The notes under the pieces: generated by a model
What the model was told of the DNA's origin: nothing
Database searches by the model: none
The model's input: the letters and a program-made list of their open reading frames with translations, nothing else
Position numbers and translations under genes: made by a program
DNA from: Alphaproteobacteria bacterium MarineAlpha3_Bin3
GTDB lineage: Bacteria > Pseudomonadota > Alphaproteobacteria > Rhodospirillales > Casp-alpha2
Direction of reading: 5' to 3'
Length of the DNA: 14,258 nt
NCBI GenBank assembly: GCA_002938075.1
Contig: PTLK01000025.1
Span: 1-14,258, forward strand
Shown here: piece after piece, positions 1 through 5,303 of the stretch
Layout: each line of letters opens with the position of its first letter
How positions within the stretch are numbered: the first letter of the stretch is position 1

Positions 1-581
1 ACGCCGAGACGGGCGACGATGGCGTCTATCCCGGCAATCTTCGTCTCGACACAGCCGAAATAGGGAAGGGCCTCGTTTGAAATGTCCGCCTCGGTAATCT
101 TTTGCAGGATGTCGCGGGAATTCGGCCCCTGGATTTCGATGATCGTCGAGCCGTTGGTCTGGTCATCGATGGTGATGTCCATGTCGCCAATGTGTGAATC
201 GAGCCAGCCCGGGGTCTTGTGGACGTTGAACGCCGCCGCCGTCATCAAATAGTGATCGGGCGCCAGGCAAAGGACGACCAGATCATCGACGAAACCGCCC
301 TCCTCGTTGAGAAGGCCTGAATAAGAGCAACGCCCCGCCACCGGTTTGATGTTTGCCGCGCACACTTTCTGCACCGCGGCATGGGCGTCCTTTCCCTTGA
401 CGTGAATCTCGCCCATCTGGTGGCCGTCGAACAGAACAGCCGCCTCGCGGCACGTCTTGACCTCTTGTTCGAGGGACGAGAAGTGCTCGGGCATTTCCCA
501 GCCCGCGAAATCGATGAAGCCTTTTGCCCCGTGCGCTACGTGTTGCCCGTAGTGCGGGGATCGTTTAAGGATTTTTGTCAT
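1..581 (-). CDS. GcvT-like aminomethyltransferase, 3' end outside window
   Basis: Probable THF-dependent aminomethyl- or methyl-transferase of the glycine cleavage T-protein family; 193 codons are visible and the gene runs off the left edge. The start is ATG at 581 with GGGAGG about 11 bases upstream. Visible family features are FAGWEMPEHF near residues 25-34, LFDGHQMGE at 50-58 (T-proteins usually have FDVSHMGE-like sequence), NEEGGFVDDL at 92-101, where the second Asp-pair region matches the catalytic Asp of GcvT, and QGPNSRD at 151-157. It follows the nitroreductase-like gene after 45 bases, so it is probably the third gene of a leftward operon. No gcvH or gcvP is present, so a role outside the glycine cleavage complex is possible: many GcvT relatives demethylate sarcosine, dimethylglycine, DMSP or methoxyaromatics. 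The family is fairly certain; the substrate is unknown. Confidence 0.85.
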   Translation of the reverse strand, partial: MTKILKRSPHYGQHVAHGAKGFIDFAGWEMPEHFSSLEQEVKTCREAAVLFDGHQMGEIHVKGKDAHAAVQKVCAANIKPVAGRCSYSGLLNEEGGFVDDLVVLCLAPDHYLMTAAAFNVHKTPGWLDSHIGDMDITIDDQTNGSTIIEIQGPNSRDILQKITEADISNEALPYFGCVETKIAGIDAIVARLG

Positions 582-626
582 TTCTTCAGCCGCCTCCCTG
601 CGACAGTCAATGGGCGTTTCCGGCCC

Positions 627-1964
627 TTATTTTTCCCGACGTGGGATGTTCGTGCCTTTATGCCACATATCGAAGTGATTCTTGTGGGTATCCAAATAGG
701 CCCCATCCTTGAAGTACTTGTCGTAGAAATCGGTGTCCAGGTGGTGCGCCTGGATAAAGTACAGAAGATGCATGGTGTCGTTGAAAGCGGGGAATTTTCC
801 GTATTCCTCGAAGATGTAGGTGCAGATATCCTTTACGCATTCGATGCCTTCGTCGCTGACGCCGGGAACGGCCTTCTCAAACTCCTCGTTGCTGACCTTG
901 TGGGGGAGAACCATTCCCCGTTTTTCCCAATCGTCCAGCTTTTCACCCATTCCTTCGACGGCCGCCTCGACGGCCGCATTCATGTCCTTGTAGTAGGGCG
1001 GGCAAAAGCCTTCGAAATAGCCGTCCAGGCCAACGGGGTTCGGGAAGGGGTCTTCCTTTGGCGTGATGAAACGCATGCCCAACCCCTTGCAGATTGGCGT
1101 GCCGCCCATCACGACGAGCGGCGTAAAGCCGCCATGTAGCCAGCCGCCGATTCCCGTCGCCGCCATGGCGAGTTGCATCAACGTTCCCATCATCGCCCCC
1201 TCGGCGCAAAGCCAGCTGACGATGATTTTCTCCAGCCGGCCGAGAGGCAGGATATTTTCCTTGTTCAAAAGCCCGTTTTCAGCCCACTTTTCGCAACCGG
1301 CGGCCCGCATTCCCTTGCGTTCGTCGACGATGTAATACCCCCCGGTTTTTGAATACCGCGCACCGCCCTTTGAGTCGCACATGTTGACCATGAGCCGGAT
1401 CAAGTCTTGACTCACGTCGGTGACCGGCATGAACAAGGTCGAGCCGGGGGTGTTGGTCACCCAAAGGTTGTGGGCGAAAAGACCCGGCTCCGCCTGGGGA
1501 AGATCAAAACGGCCTTCGCTGATTTTCACTGTATATTCGTCGTAGAAGCCTCGAATCTTGTTTCGGTCTTCCTCGGTCTCGTACTCCTTCATCTTGCTCA
1601 TCTTGTGCTTGGTTCCCTGATAGAGGAACAAGCCGTCGTCGTTGGTGAAGAAGAGTTGAGTCCGATGTGCGCCGACGGCGCTCGGGTGCGTGCGGCCGAC
1701 GGACTTCACCATGCCGCCCTGCGTGTCGCCCTCGCAAAGTATCGCTCCGGTCAACCCTGTCGCCGCGGCGACGAGGATCGCGGTTTCATCTTCCGAAAGG
1801 GGAAACGGTTCTTTTTCGGATTTGTAGGTGAAGGGGCCGTATTCGAGTTCCATGCCGAAGCCAAATCGACGAGATCGGCGTCCCATCATCGCTTCAAACA
1901 ACGGAAAATTCCACGCAGCCTCAACTTCCGGGCGCATTCCGTATGGCTTCGTATCATCACTCAT
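627..1964 (-). CDS. Nitroreductase-family-like flavoprotein, 445 aa, function unknown
   Basis: I do not recognise a named protein, but the N-terminal half reads like an FMN-dependent nitroreductase/SagB-type fold. It has RRSRRFG at residues 29-35, PLSEDETAILVAAATGLTG at 55-73, and a THPSAVGAHRTQLFF stretch (92-106) followed by GLFLYQG, the place where SagB-type proteins have PSGG-LHP-ELY. A later LMQLAMAATGIGG (262-274) resembles the last helix of the fold. At 445 residues it is about twice the size of simple nitroreductases. The C-terminal part (380-436) has aromatic and His-rich sequence, including FIQAHHLDTDFYDKYF. The ATG at 1964 has GAGGA seven bases upstream, lying inside the end of the preceding 81-aa gene, from which it is separated by 2 bases. 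It was not possible to test flavin binding. The fold assignment is inference from motifs; a role as the redox partner in a one-carbon pathway with the adjacent GcvT-like protein is suggested only by context. Confidence 0.75.
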   Translation of the reverse strand: MSDDTKPYGMRPEVEAAWNFPLFEAMMGRRSRRFGFGMELEYGPFTYKSEKEPFPLSEDETAILVAAATGLTGAILCEGDTQGGMVKSVGRTHPSAVGAHRTQLFFTNDDGLFLYQGTKHKMSKMKEYETEEDRNKIRGFYDEYTVKISEGRFDLPQAEPGLFAHNLWVTNTPGSTLFMPVTDVSQDLIRLMVNMCDSKGGARYSKTGGYYIVDERKGMRAAGCEKWAENGLLNKENILPLGRLEKIIVSWLCAEGAMMGTLMQLAMAATGIGGWLHGGFTPLVVMGGTPICKGLGMRFITPKEDPFPNPVGLDGYFEGFCPPYYKDMNAAVEAAVEGMGEKLDDWEKRGMVLPHKVSNEEFEKAVPGVSDEGIECVKDICTYIFEEYGKFPAFNDTMHLLYFIQAHHLDTDFYDKYFKDGAYLDTHKNHFDMWHKGTNIPRREK

Positions 1965-1966
1965 GG

Positions 1967-2212
1967 CTAATCCTCATTAATAGGAACGGGTTCGTGTGGT
2001 TTTCGAGCGAAAACTAGGAAGGGGAGTCGGAGTATGTAAAACAGAATTCCTGGCCGAAGAAGCTTGACAAACACCGAAACCAATTCGCGCGGTGTGATAT
2101 ACGTCCGAGCGTCCCAAACACCCATCGTTCCCACCATGATCAGTCGCCCATTCTTGACCTCGAACCCTTTGATGGATATCTCGAAGTCACCAGCCATAGA
2201 TCTGATGAGCAC
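1967..2212 (-). CDS. Small single-span membrane protein, 81 aa, unknown
   Basis: Hypothetical protein heading the leftward operon. It starts with GTG at 2212, preceded by a strong GGGAGGGGA site (2219-2227); an internal ATG at codon 6 has no comparable site. Residues 10-31 are a polar segment with alternating hydrophobics (EISIKGFEVKNGRLIMVG), and residues 53-69 (RPGILFYILRLPFLVFA) form one hydrophobic span followed by a proline-rich acidic tail. The stop codon lies 2 bases before the ATG of the 445-aa nitroreductase-like gene, and that gene's ribosome site is inside this one, so the two are probably translationally coupled. It may anchor the enzyme at the membrane; this is inference. No family recognised. 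Confidence 0.7.
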   Translation of the reverse strand: MLIRSMAGDFEISIKGFEVKNGRLIMVGTMGVWDARTYITPRELVSVFVKLLRPGILFYILRLPFLVFARKPHEPVPINED

Positions 2213-2357
2213 GCTACGTCCCCTCCCTGCATCTGCTTCGCGATTTCGCTAGCATCGCTAACAACTGTTTCCCCAGGTTTCCGAAAGGTCAACTCTGTTC
2301 TTGATTGAAAGGAATTGAAAATAAAAATCGACCTATGAAAATAACAGGGGAATCAAA

Positions 2358-2620
2358 ATGGGGTCAACTGACGGCATGACGCTGCGAGCCGTCAAGCTGC
2401 ATCGCCAAACCATACAACTGCCGATCGCCGCGTTGGCGACGACCGGCAACTTCATCTATGCATCTGTTGGCATGATGGTCGGGGGAATTCTACCCGCGTC
2501 GGCGCCGCCATCGGCGCCCATCTCGCCCACACCGTCTCGCAAGCGACTTTGCGCCGGGTCGTCGCGTGGGTTTTGGTGGCCGTCGGCAATTTCATCGTCG
2601 GGCGGATTTTGCTGGCCTGA
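2358..2620 (+). pseudogene. TSUP (TauE/SafE-type) sulfite exporter remnant, truncated and frameshifted
   Basis: The ATG at 2358 opens a frame with a hydrophobic stretch (LPIAALATTGNFIYASVG) leading to MMVGGIL. About position 2491 the sensible reading moves to another frame (from 2492), giving TRVGAAIGAHLAHTVS, then LRRVVAWVLVAVGNFIVGRILLA and a TGA at 2618-2620. The joined sequence has the shape of the C-terminal segment of TSUP permeases: GGxLGxRxGxxLA, then LLRRxFAxxLLxVG. One lost base near 2491 explains the shift. The N-terminal two thirds of a normal protein (about 250-300 aa) are missing; only about 145 bases separate it from the divergent operon. If the frame is simply kept, a 95-aa product with a low-complexity Ser/Pro tail results, which is unlikely to be functional. 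TSUP proteins export sulfite or related sulfur anions, which fits the nearby soxCD, but the assignment rests on short motifs. Confidence 0.5.
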
Positions 2621-2729
2621 ATGGGTGCCTGACGAGCCCCTTTAGTAGGCATTCTAAATCGAGTGTTTCGTTCTTTCTATCAAGGACTTAGCCCTTGTTG
2701 CGCGATCCGGGATGGTTGTAAGCTTTAGA

Positions 2730-2745
2730 GTGGACAGTGGTCCAC
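2730..2745. promoter_or_regulatory. Perfect inverted repeat, possible operator
   Basis: GTGGAC-AGTG-GTCCAC is a 16-base perfect inverted repeat with 6-base arms, located 88 bases before the panB-like start. The TGG-N9-CCA form is reminiscent of operators of GntR/FadR-type regulators, but no regulator gene is nearby. No convincing -35/-10 pair could be placed next to it. A second imperfect palindrome around CCCTTAAGGG (2765-2774), flanked by GCCAT and ATGGC, follows 20 bases later. Confidence 0.35.
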
Positions 2746-2832
2746 GGGTTGAAATCGCCATCGCCCCTTAAGGGATGGCTATAGGGAATAATTTTTGCTT
2801 AACAGGAAGCTTGAGTCAGGGAGAAAAATACG

Positions 2833-3747
2833 ATGGCAGACGCGCCGAAGAAAAGAAAAAGAGTCACGATTAGAACCCTTAACAAGAAGATGCGAGAGGG
2901 TGAGCAGATCGTTCAGATGGCGATCTACGATTACCGCAGCGCCGTCATCGCCGACCGCCAGGACATCGACATCCTTTGCGTCTCGGACACCGGCGGCATG
3001 ATTCTGTTCGGCCACAAAAGCACGGTGACGGTAACCTTCGACGAAGTGATGATGATGGCGAAAGCCATCGACCGCGGCAGCCAATACGGTATGCGCATGG
3101 TCGACATGCCCTATTGGAGCTTCCACGTCTCGGCCGAACAGGCGGTGGAGAACGCGGGCCGCTTCGTCCACGAAGCCAATGCCGAGGTCATGAAGTGCGA
3201 AGGCAACTTGCACCACGCCCGCAACATCGAGGCTATCATCAAGGCCGGTATACCTGTTCAGGGGCATATCGGCATCACGCCCATGCGTATCCCGCAGATG
3301 GGCGGCTTCTTCGCCCAGGGCAAGACCGCGGACGCCGCCAAGCGGATGGTCGACGACGCCCAGGCCTTCGTCGACGCCGGCTGTTTCTCGATCCTTTGCG
3401 AGGTGACTTCGGAAGAGGTTTGCCATTACCTTACGGAAACTTTGCCGGTTCCGGTGATTAGCCTCGGCGCCGGCAACAAGGGCCACGGCGTGCACATCAT
3501 TACCTCCGATCTGTTCAAGCTGTGGGAAGAACATGTGCCGCGCCACTCCAAGGTCTACACGGACCTGATCCCGATCATGGAGGACGTCTTCATTCGCTAC
3601 CGCGATGAGGTGCGCGAGCACATCTATCCGGGGCCCGAACACACGGTCTATATGTCTGACGAGGATGTGGCGCAGTTCGCCAAGGACATGAAATGGGAGT
3701 CCAAGCTCGCGGAACTGGATAAGAAAAAGAGCAAAAAGAAGAATTGA
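2833..3747 (+). CDS. PanB-like 3-methyl-2-oxobutanoate hydroxymethyltransferase homologue
   Basis: Member of the ketopantoate hydroxymethyltransferase family, a (beta/alpha)8 Mg-enzyme that moves the one-carbon unit of 5,10-methylene-THF onto an alpha-keto acid. The expected residues are present: metal-site Asp52 (SDTGG, usually GDSLG), Asp91 (DMPYW) and Glu123, Lys121 (MKCEGN, usually VKLEGG), His146 (GHIGITP) and the catalytic base Glu190 (ILCEVTS). GQGKT-like AQGKTADAA sits at 161-169 and ISLGAGNKGHG at 209-219. The spacing between these residues matches E. coli PanB closely. It is longer than usual (304 aa against about 264-275), with a basic N-terminus (KKRKR) and a lysine-rich tail (KKKSKKKN). 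The Ser that binds the keto-acid carboxylate in PanB is Thr53 here. ATG 2833 follows AGGGAGAAAAATACG. No panC is adjacent, and the neighbours are folate enzymes, so a substrate other than ketoisovalerate is possible; a true PanB cannot be excluded. Confidence 0.85.
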   Translation: MADAPKKRKRVTIRTLNKKMREGEQIVQMAIYDYRSAVIADRQDIDILCVSDTGGMILFGHKSTVTVTFDEVMMMAKAIDRGSQYGMRMVDMPYWSFHVSAEQAVENAGRFVHEANAEVMKCEGNLHHARNIEAIIKAGIPVQGHIGITPMRIPQMGGFFAQGKTADAAKRMVDDAQAFVDAGCFSILCEVTSEEVCHYLTETLPVPVISLGAGNKGHGVHIITSDLFKLWEEHVPRHSKVYTDLIPIMEDVFIRYRDEVREHIYPGPEHTVYMSDEDVAQFAKDMKWESKLAELDKKKSKKKN

Positions 3748-3752
3748 TCGCG

Positions 3753-3866
3753 GTTCGGGCCGAACGGTTGATGCCCCAGGGGTCGCGGGGGCGCCCCCCG
3801 GATTAATGATAGGGGGGACACCCCCCGGTGGCCCCCCGGGGGGTGCCGTTGACGACGGTGTCCCCC
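3753..3866. repeat. Cluster of nested G/C palindromes between convergent genes
   Basis: This convergent junction carries several perfect inverted repeats in about 110 bases: GTTCGG-G-CCGAAC (3753-3765), GGGGGCGCCCCC (3787-3798), six G then ACA then six C (3812-3826), and CCCCCCGGGGGG (3832-3843). A larger pair of 10-base arms, GGGGGACACC (3813-3822) and GGTGTCCCCC (3857-3866), encloses the last palindrome, so the DNA or RNA could form a cruciform or branched hairpin on either strand. Its position after both the panB-like stop and the folD stop fits a bidirectional terminator or transcription barrier, but no T tract follows on either strand, so it is not a standard intrinsic terminator. It could also be one copy of a dispersed palindromic element. 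Confidence 0.6.
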
Positions 3867-3874
3867 GCCGCTTT

Positions 3875-4786
3875 CTAGACCTCCGGGTCGGGAAGCCCGT
3901 TCTGGCGGCAGGCCGCGATCACTGTATTGCGGAGTAGACACGCGATGGTCATGGGCCCGACACCACCCGGCACCGGCGTGATGGCGCCGGCCACCTTGAC
4001 GGCTTCGTCGAAGGCGACGTCGCCGACGAGCCTGGTTTTTGGCGAGCCGTCTTCGTTAGTGCCCTTTTCAGGAGCATCGATACGATTGATGCCGACGTCG
4101 ATGACGGTGGCACCGGGTTTGATCCAATCGCCGCGGACCATTTCCGGCCGGCCGACGGCGACCACCAGGATTTCGGCTTCGGCGCAGCGTTCGGGCAGGT
4201 CCCGGGTCCGGGAATGGGCGATGTTTACCGTGCAGTGCTCGGCCAGCAACAGCGCCGCCATCGGCTTGCCGACGATGTTGGATCGCCCCAGGACCATCGC
4301 GCGCTTGCCTTTCAGATCGCCAAGAGTCTCCTTCAGCATCAACAGGCAACCGTAGGGCGTACATGGCACCGGCGCTTCCGCCCCGGTCCACAGCCGGCCG
4401 ACGTTGACCACGTGAAAGCCGTCCACGTCCTTTTCCGGCGAGATGGCGGCGGTGACTTTCTGCTCGTCGATCTGATCGGGCAGCGGCAACTGGACCAGGA
4501 TGCCGTTGACCGCCGGATCGCCGTTGAGCCGATCGATTAACGCCAGCAGCTCCTGTTCGGGCGCATCGACGGCAAGCCGGTGTTCGACCGACACCATGCC
4601 GGCTTCTTCCGTCTGCTTCCCCTTGTTGCGCACGTAGACGTGGCTTGCCGGGTCGTCGCCCACCAGCACCACGTCGAGCCGGGCCTCCAGTCCGTGTCGG
4701 TCCTTAAGGCTGGTCACTGCCGCCGCCACCTTTTCGCGAAGCCCGGCGGCAAAGGCCTTGCCGTCGATGATCGTTGCGTCGGACAC
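3875..4786 (-). CDS. folD: Bifunctional methylene-THF dehydrogenase/cyclohydrolase
   Basis: Cytosolic enzyme that converts 5,10-methylene-THF to methenyl-THF with NADP and hydrolyses it to 10-formyl-THF, supplying purine and formyl-Met synthesis. Length (303 aa) and motifs are standard: YVRNKGKQ at 51-58 with the catalytic Tyr51 and Lys55, ILVQLPLPDQID at 96-107, DVDGFH at 120-125, PCTPYG at 141-146, the nucleotide-binding VLGRSNIVGKP at 165-175, and PVPGGVGPMT at 271-280. The start is GTG at 4786 with GAGGGGGAA about six bases upstream; no in-frame ATG fits better. It is convergent with the panB-like gene and stands alone on its strand. It would link the folate genes on the left of the window to central one-carbon metabolism. 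A potential pseudoknot lies in its 5' leader. Confidence 0.97.
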   Translation of the reverse strand: MSDATIIDGKAFAAGLREKVAAAVTSLKDRHGLEARLDVVLVGDDPASHVYVRNKGKQTEEAGMVSVEHRLAVDAPEQELLALIDRLNGDPAVNGILVQLPLPDQIDEQKVTAAISPEKDVDGFHVVNVGRLWTGAEAPVPCTPYGCLLMLKETLGDLKGKRAMVLGRSNIVGKPMAALLLAEHCTVNIAHSRTRDLPERCAEAEILVVAVGRPEMVRGDWIKPGATVIDVGINRIDAPEKGTNEDGSPKTRLVGDVAFDEAVKVAGAITPVPGGVGPMTIACLLRNTVIAACRQNGLPDPEV

Positions 4787-4814
4787 GTTTATTCCCCCTC
4801 TTTTCGGCGCCCCT

Positions 4815-4870
4815 GGTGTCGAAATAAAGCGGCTCCGGGAACCGATGACGTCGACACCACGGCCCGGAGC
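4815..4870 (-). promoter_or_regulatory. Possible H-type RNA pseudoknot in the folD leader
   Basis: Read on the minus strand, GCUCCGGG (4870-4863) can pair with CCCGGAGC (4839-4832), and GGUGUCGA (4858-4851) can pair with UCGACACC (4822-4815). Both stems are perfect 8-base matches and they interleave, which is the H-type pseudoknot arrangement, with connecting loops of 4, 11 and 9 bases. The last arm ends 28 bases before the folD GTG. This geometry is seen in several small bacterial riboswitches and translational regulators, but I do not recognise a known class and the transcription start is unknown. Alternatively the arms are DNA operators. Confidence 0.4.
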
Positions 4871-4877
4871 GGTCGAA

Positions 4878-4943
4878 ATGTATGCGATTGAAATAAATTT
4901 GGCGAACGGAAAAACGTTAAGGAAAACCTATCACTTCATTTGA
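4878..4943 (+). CDS. Possible 21-residue ORF, uncertain
   Basis: An ATG at 4878 with GGAG eight bases upstream opens a 21-codon frame ending in TGA at 4941-4943. The product begins MYAIEINLANGKTLRK and ends YHFI, with amphipathic, ordinary amino-acid usage. It might be a small peptide, the degraded N-terminus of a lost gene, or chance. Its ribosome site overlaps the opposite strand of the folD leader stem. I recognise no family. Confidence 0.2.
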   Translation: MYAIEINLANGKTLRKTYHFI

Positions 4944-5038
4944 AGAACTTTCTTTACACGTTTCTTATTTAGATTGATGATTATTCGCCGTTCTACAAAC
5001 CCGGTGCTGAAAAGGGATTTCAGGGACGGTTAAGACCA

Positions 5039-5161
5039 GGGGGATGTTCGAGTGACTTCAATTGACCAACCAAATTTTGGGGACCGACGCCGCGCCGTTT
5101 TGCGTGGGCGCGAGCGTTCTTATTGGCATTGACAGATTTTATTCGAAGGCGAACATCCCCC
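5039..5161. promoter_or_regulatory. Pair of 12-base inverted sites upstream of soxC
   Basis: GGGGGATGTTCG at 5039-5050 recurs as its exact reverse complement CGAACATCCCCC at 5150-5161, with 99 bases between. The arms lie 254 and 143 bases ahead of the soxC ATG. They could be two operator sites for a looping regulator of soxCD, or the ends of a very small remnant element. I saw no target-site duplication immediately outside them, which argues against a mobile element. Confidence 0.4.
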
Positions 5162-5220
5162 GATTAACGAGTTGCTAAGGAGGCCAAAGGGATCAAACAA
5201 CACCATTAACAAACTAGGAC

Positions 5221-5265
5221 GAGGCGCCTTCGTCCGGCAAGACCTTCCCCGCCGTGCGGCGCCTC
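5221..5265 (+). promoter_or_regulatory. soxC leader stem
   Basis: GAGGCGCC (5221-5228) and GGCGCCTC (5258-5265) form a perfect 8-base stem with a 29-base loop, ending 38 bases before the soxC ATG and 23 bases before its GGAGG site. It could influence soxC translation or mRNA stability if transcribed. The half-site GGCGCC is itself palindromic, so a protein-binding role is also possible. No known riboswitch class recognised. Confidence 0.3.
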
Positions 5266-5303
5266 AACAACAAGGAAGCTTGAATTTTGGAGGACACCAC
5301 GAC

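Larger units (their letters stand above)
4787..5303. other. 517-base divergent intergenic region between folD and soxC
   Basis: No convincing long gene is present. The region holds, left to right, a possible folD leader pseudoknot (4815-4870), a 21-codon ORF (4878-4943), an AT-rich stretch (about 4885-4985) suited to promoters, a 12-base inverted repeat pair at 5039-5050 and 5150-5161, an AAGGAGG with no start codon after it (5177-5183), and a GAGGCGCC/GGCGCCTC stem (5221-5265). The soxC ribosome site GGAGG lies at 5289-5293. A TTGACA occurs at 5129-5134 but I could not pair it with a good -10. Confidence 0.6.

Noticed and set aside
381..1139. 252-codon plus-strand open frame
   Set aside because: It lies opposite the GcvT-like and nitroreductase-like genes, which show family motifs; its product has no recognisable motif and is an antisense shadow.
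2779..3642. 287-codon minus-strand open frame
   Set aside because: Antisense to the panB-like gene, whose catalytic residues are all in place; the GC-rich codon pattern alone explains the opening.
3780..3843. G-quadruplex from four G runs
   Set aside because: Loops between runs are about 20 bases and each G run has a complementary C run, so hairpins are far more likely.
4815..4880. tRNA-like fold near the folD leader
   Set aside because: There is no T-arm GGTTCGAATCC-type sequence and no consistent acceptor stem.
5124..5141. Sigma-54-like TTGGCA near soxC
   Set aside because: The GC of the -12 element is missing at the required spacing.
5039..5161. Small insertion element with terminal inverted repeats
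   Set aside because: No flanking target duplication is visible and the interior codes for nothing; two operator sites is the simpler reading.
5177..5183. AAGGAGG ribosome-site-like sequence
   Set aside because: No ATG, GTG or TTG follows at a usable distance; the next ATG in the soxC frame is at 5304 with its own GGAGG.
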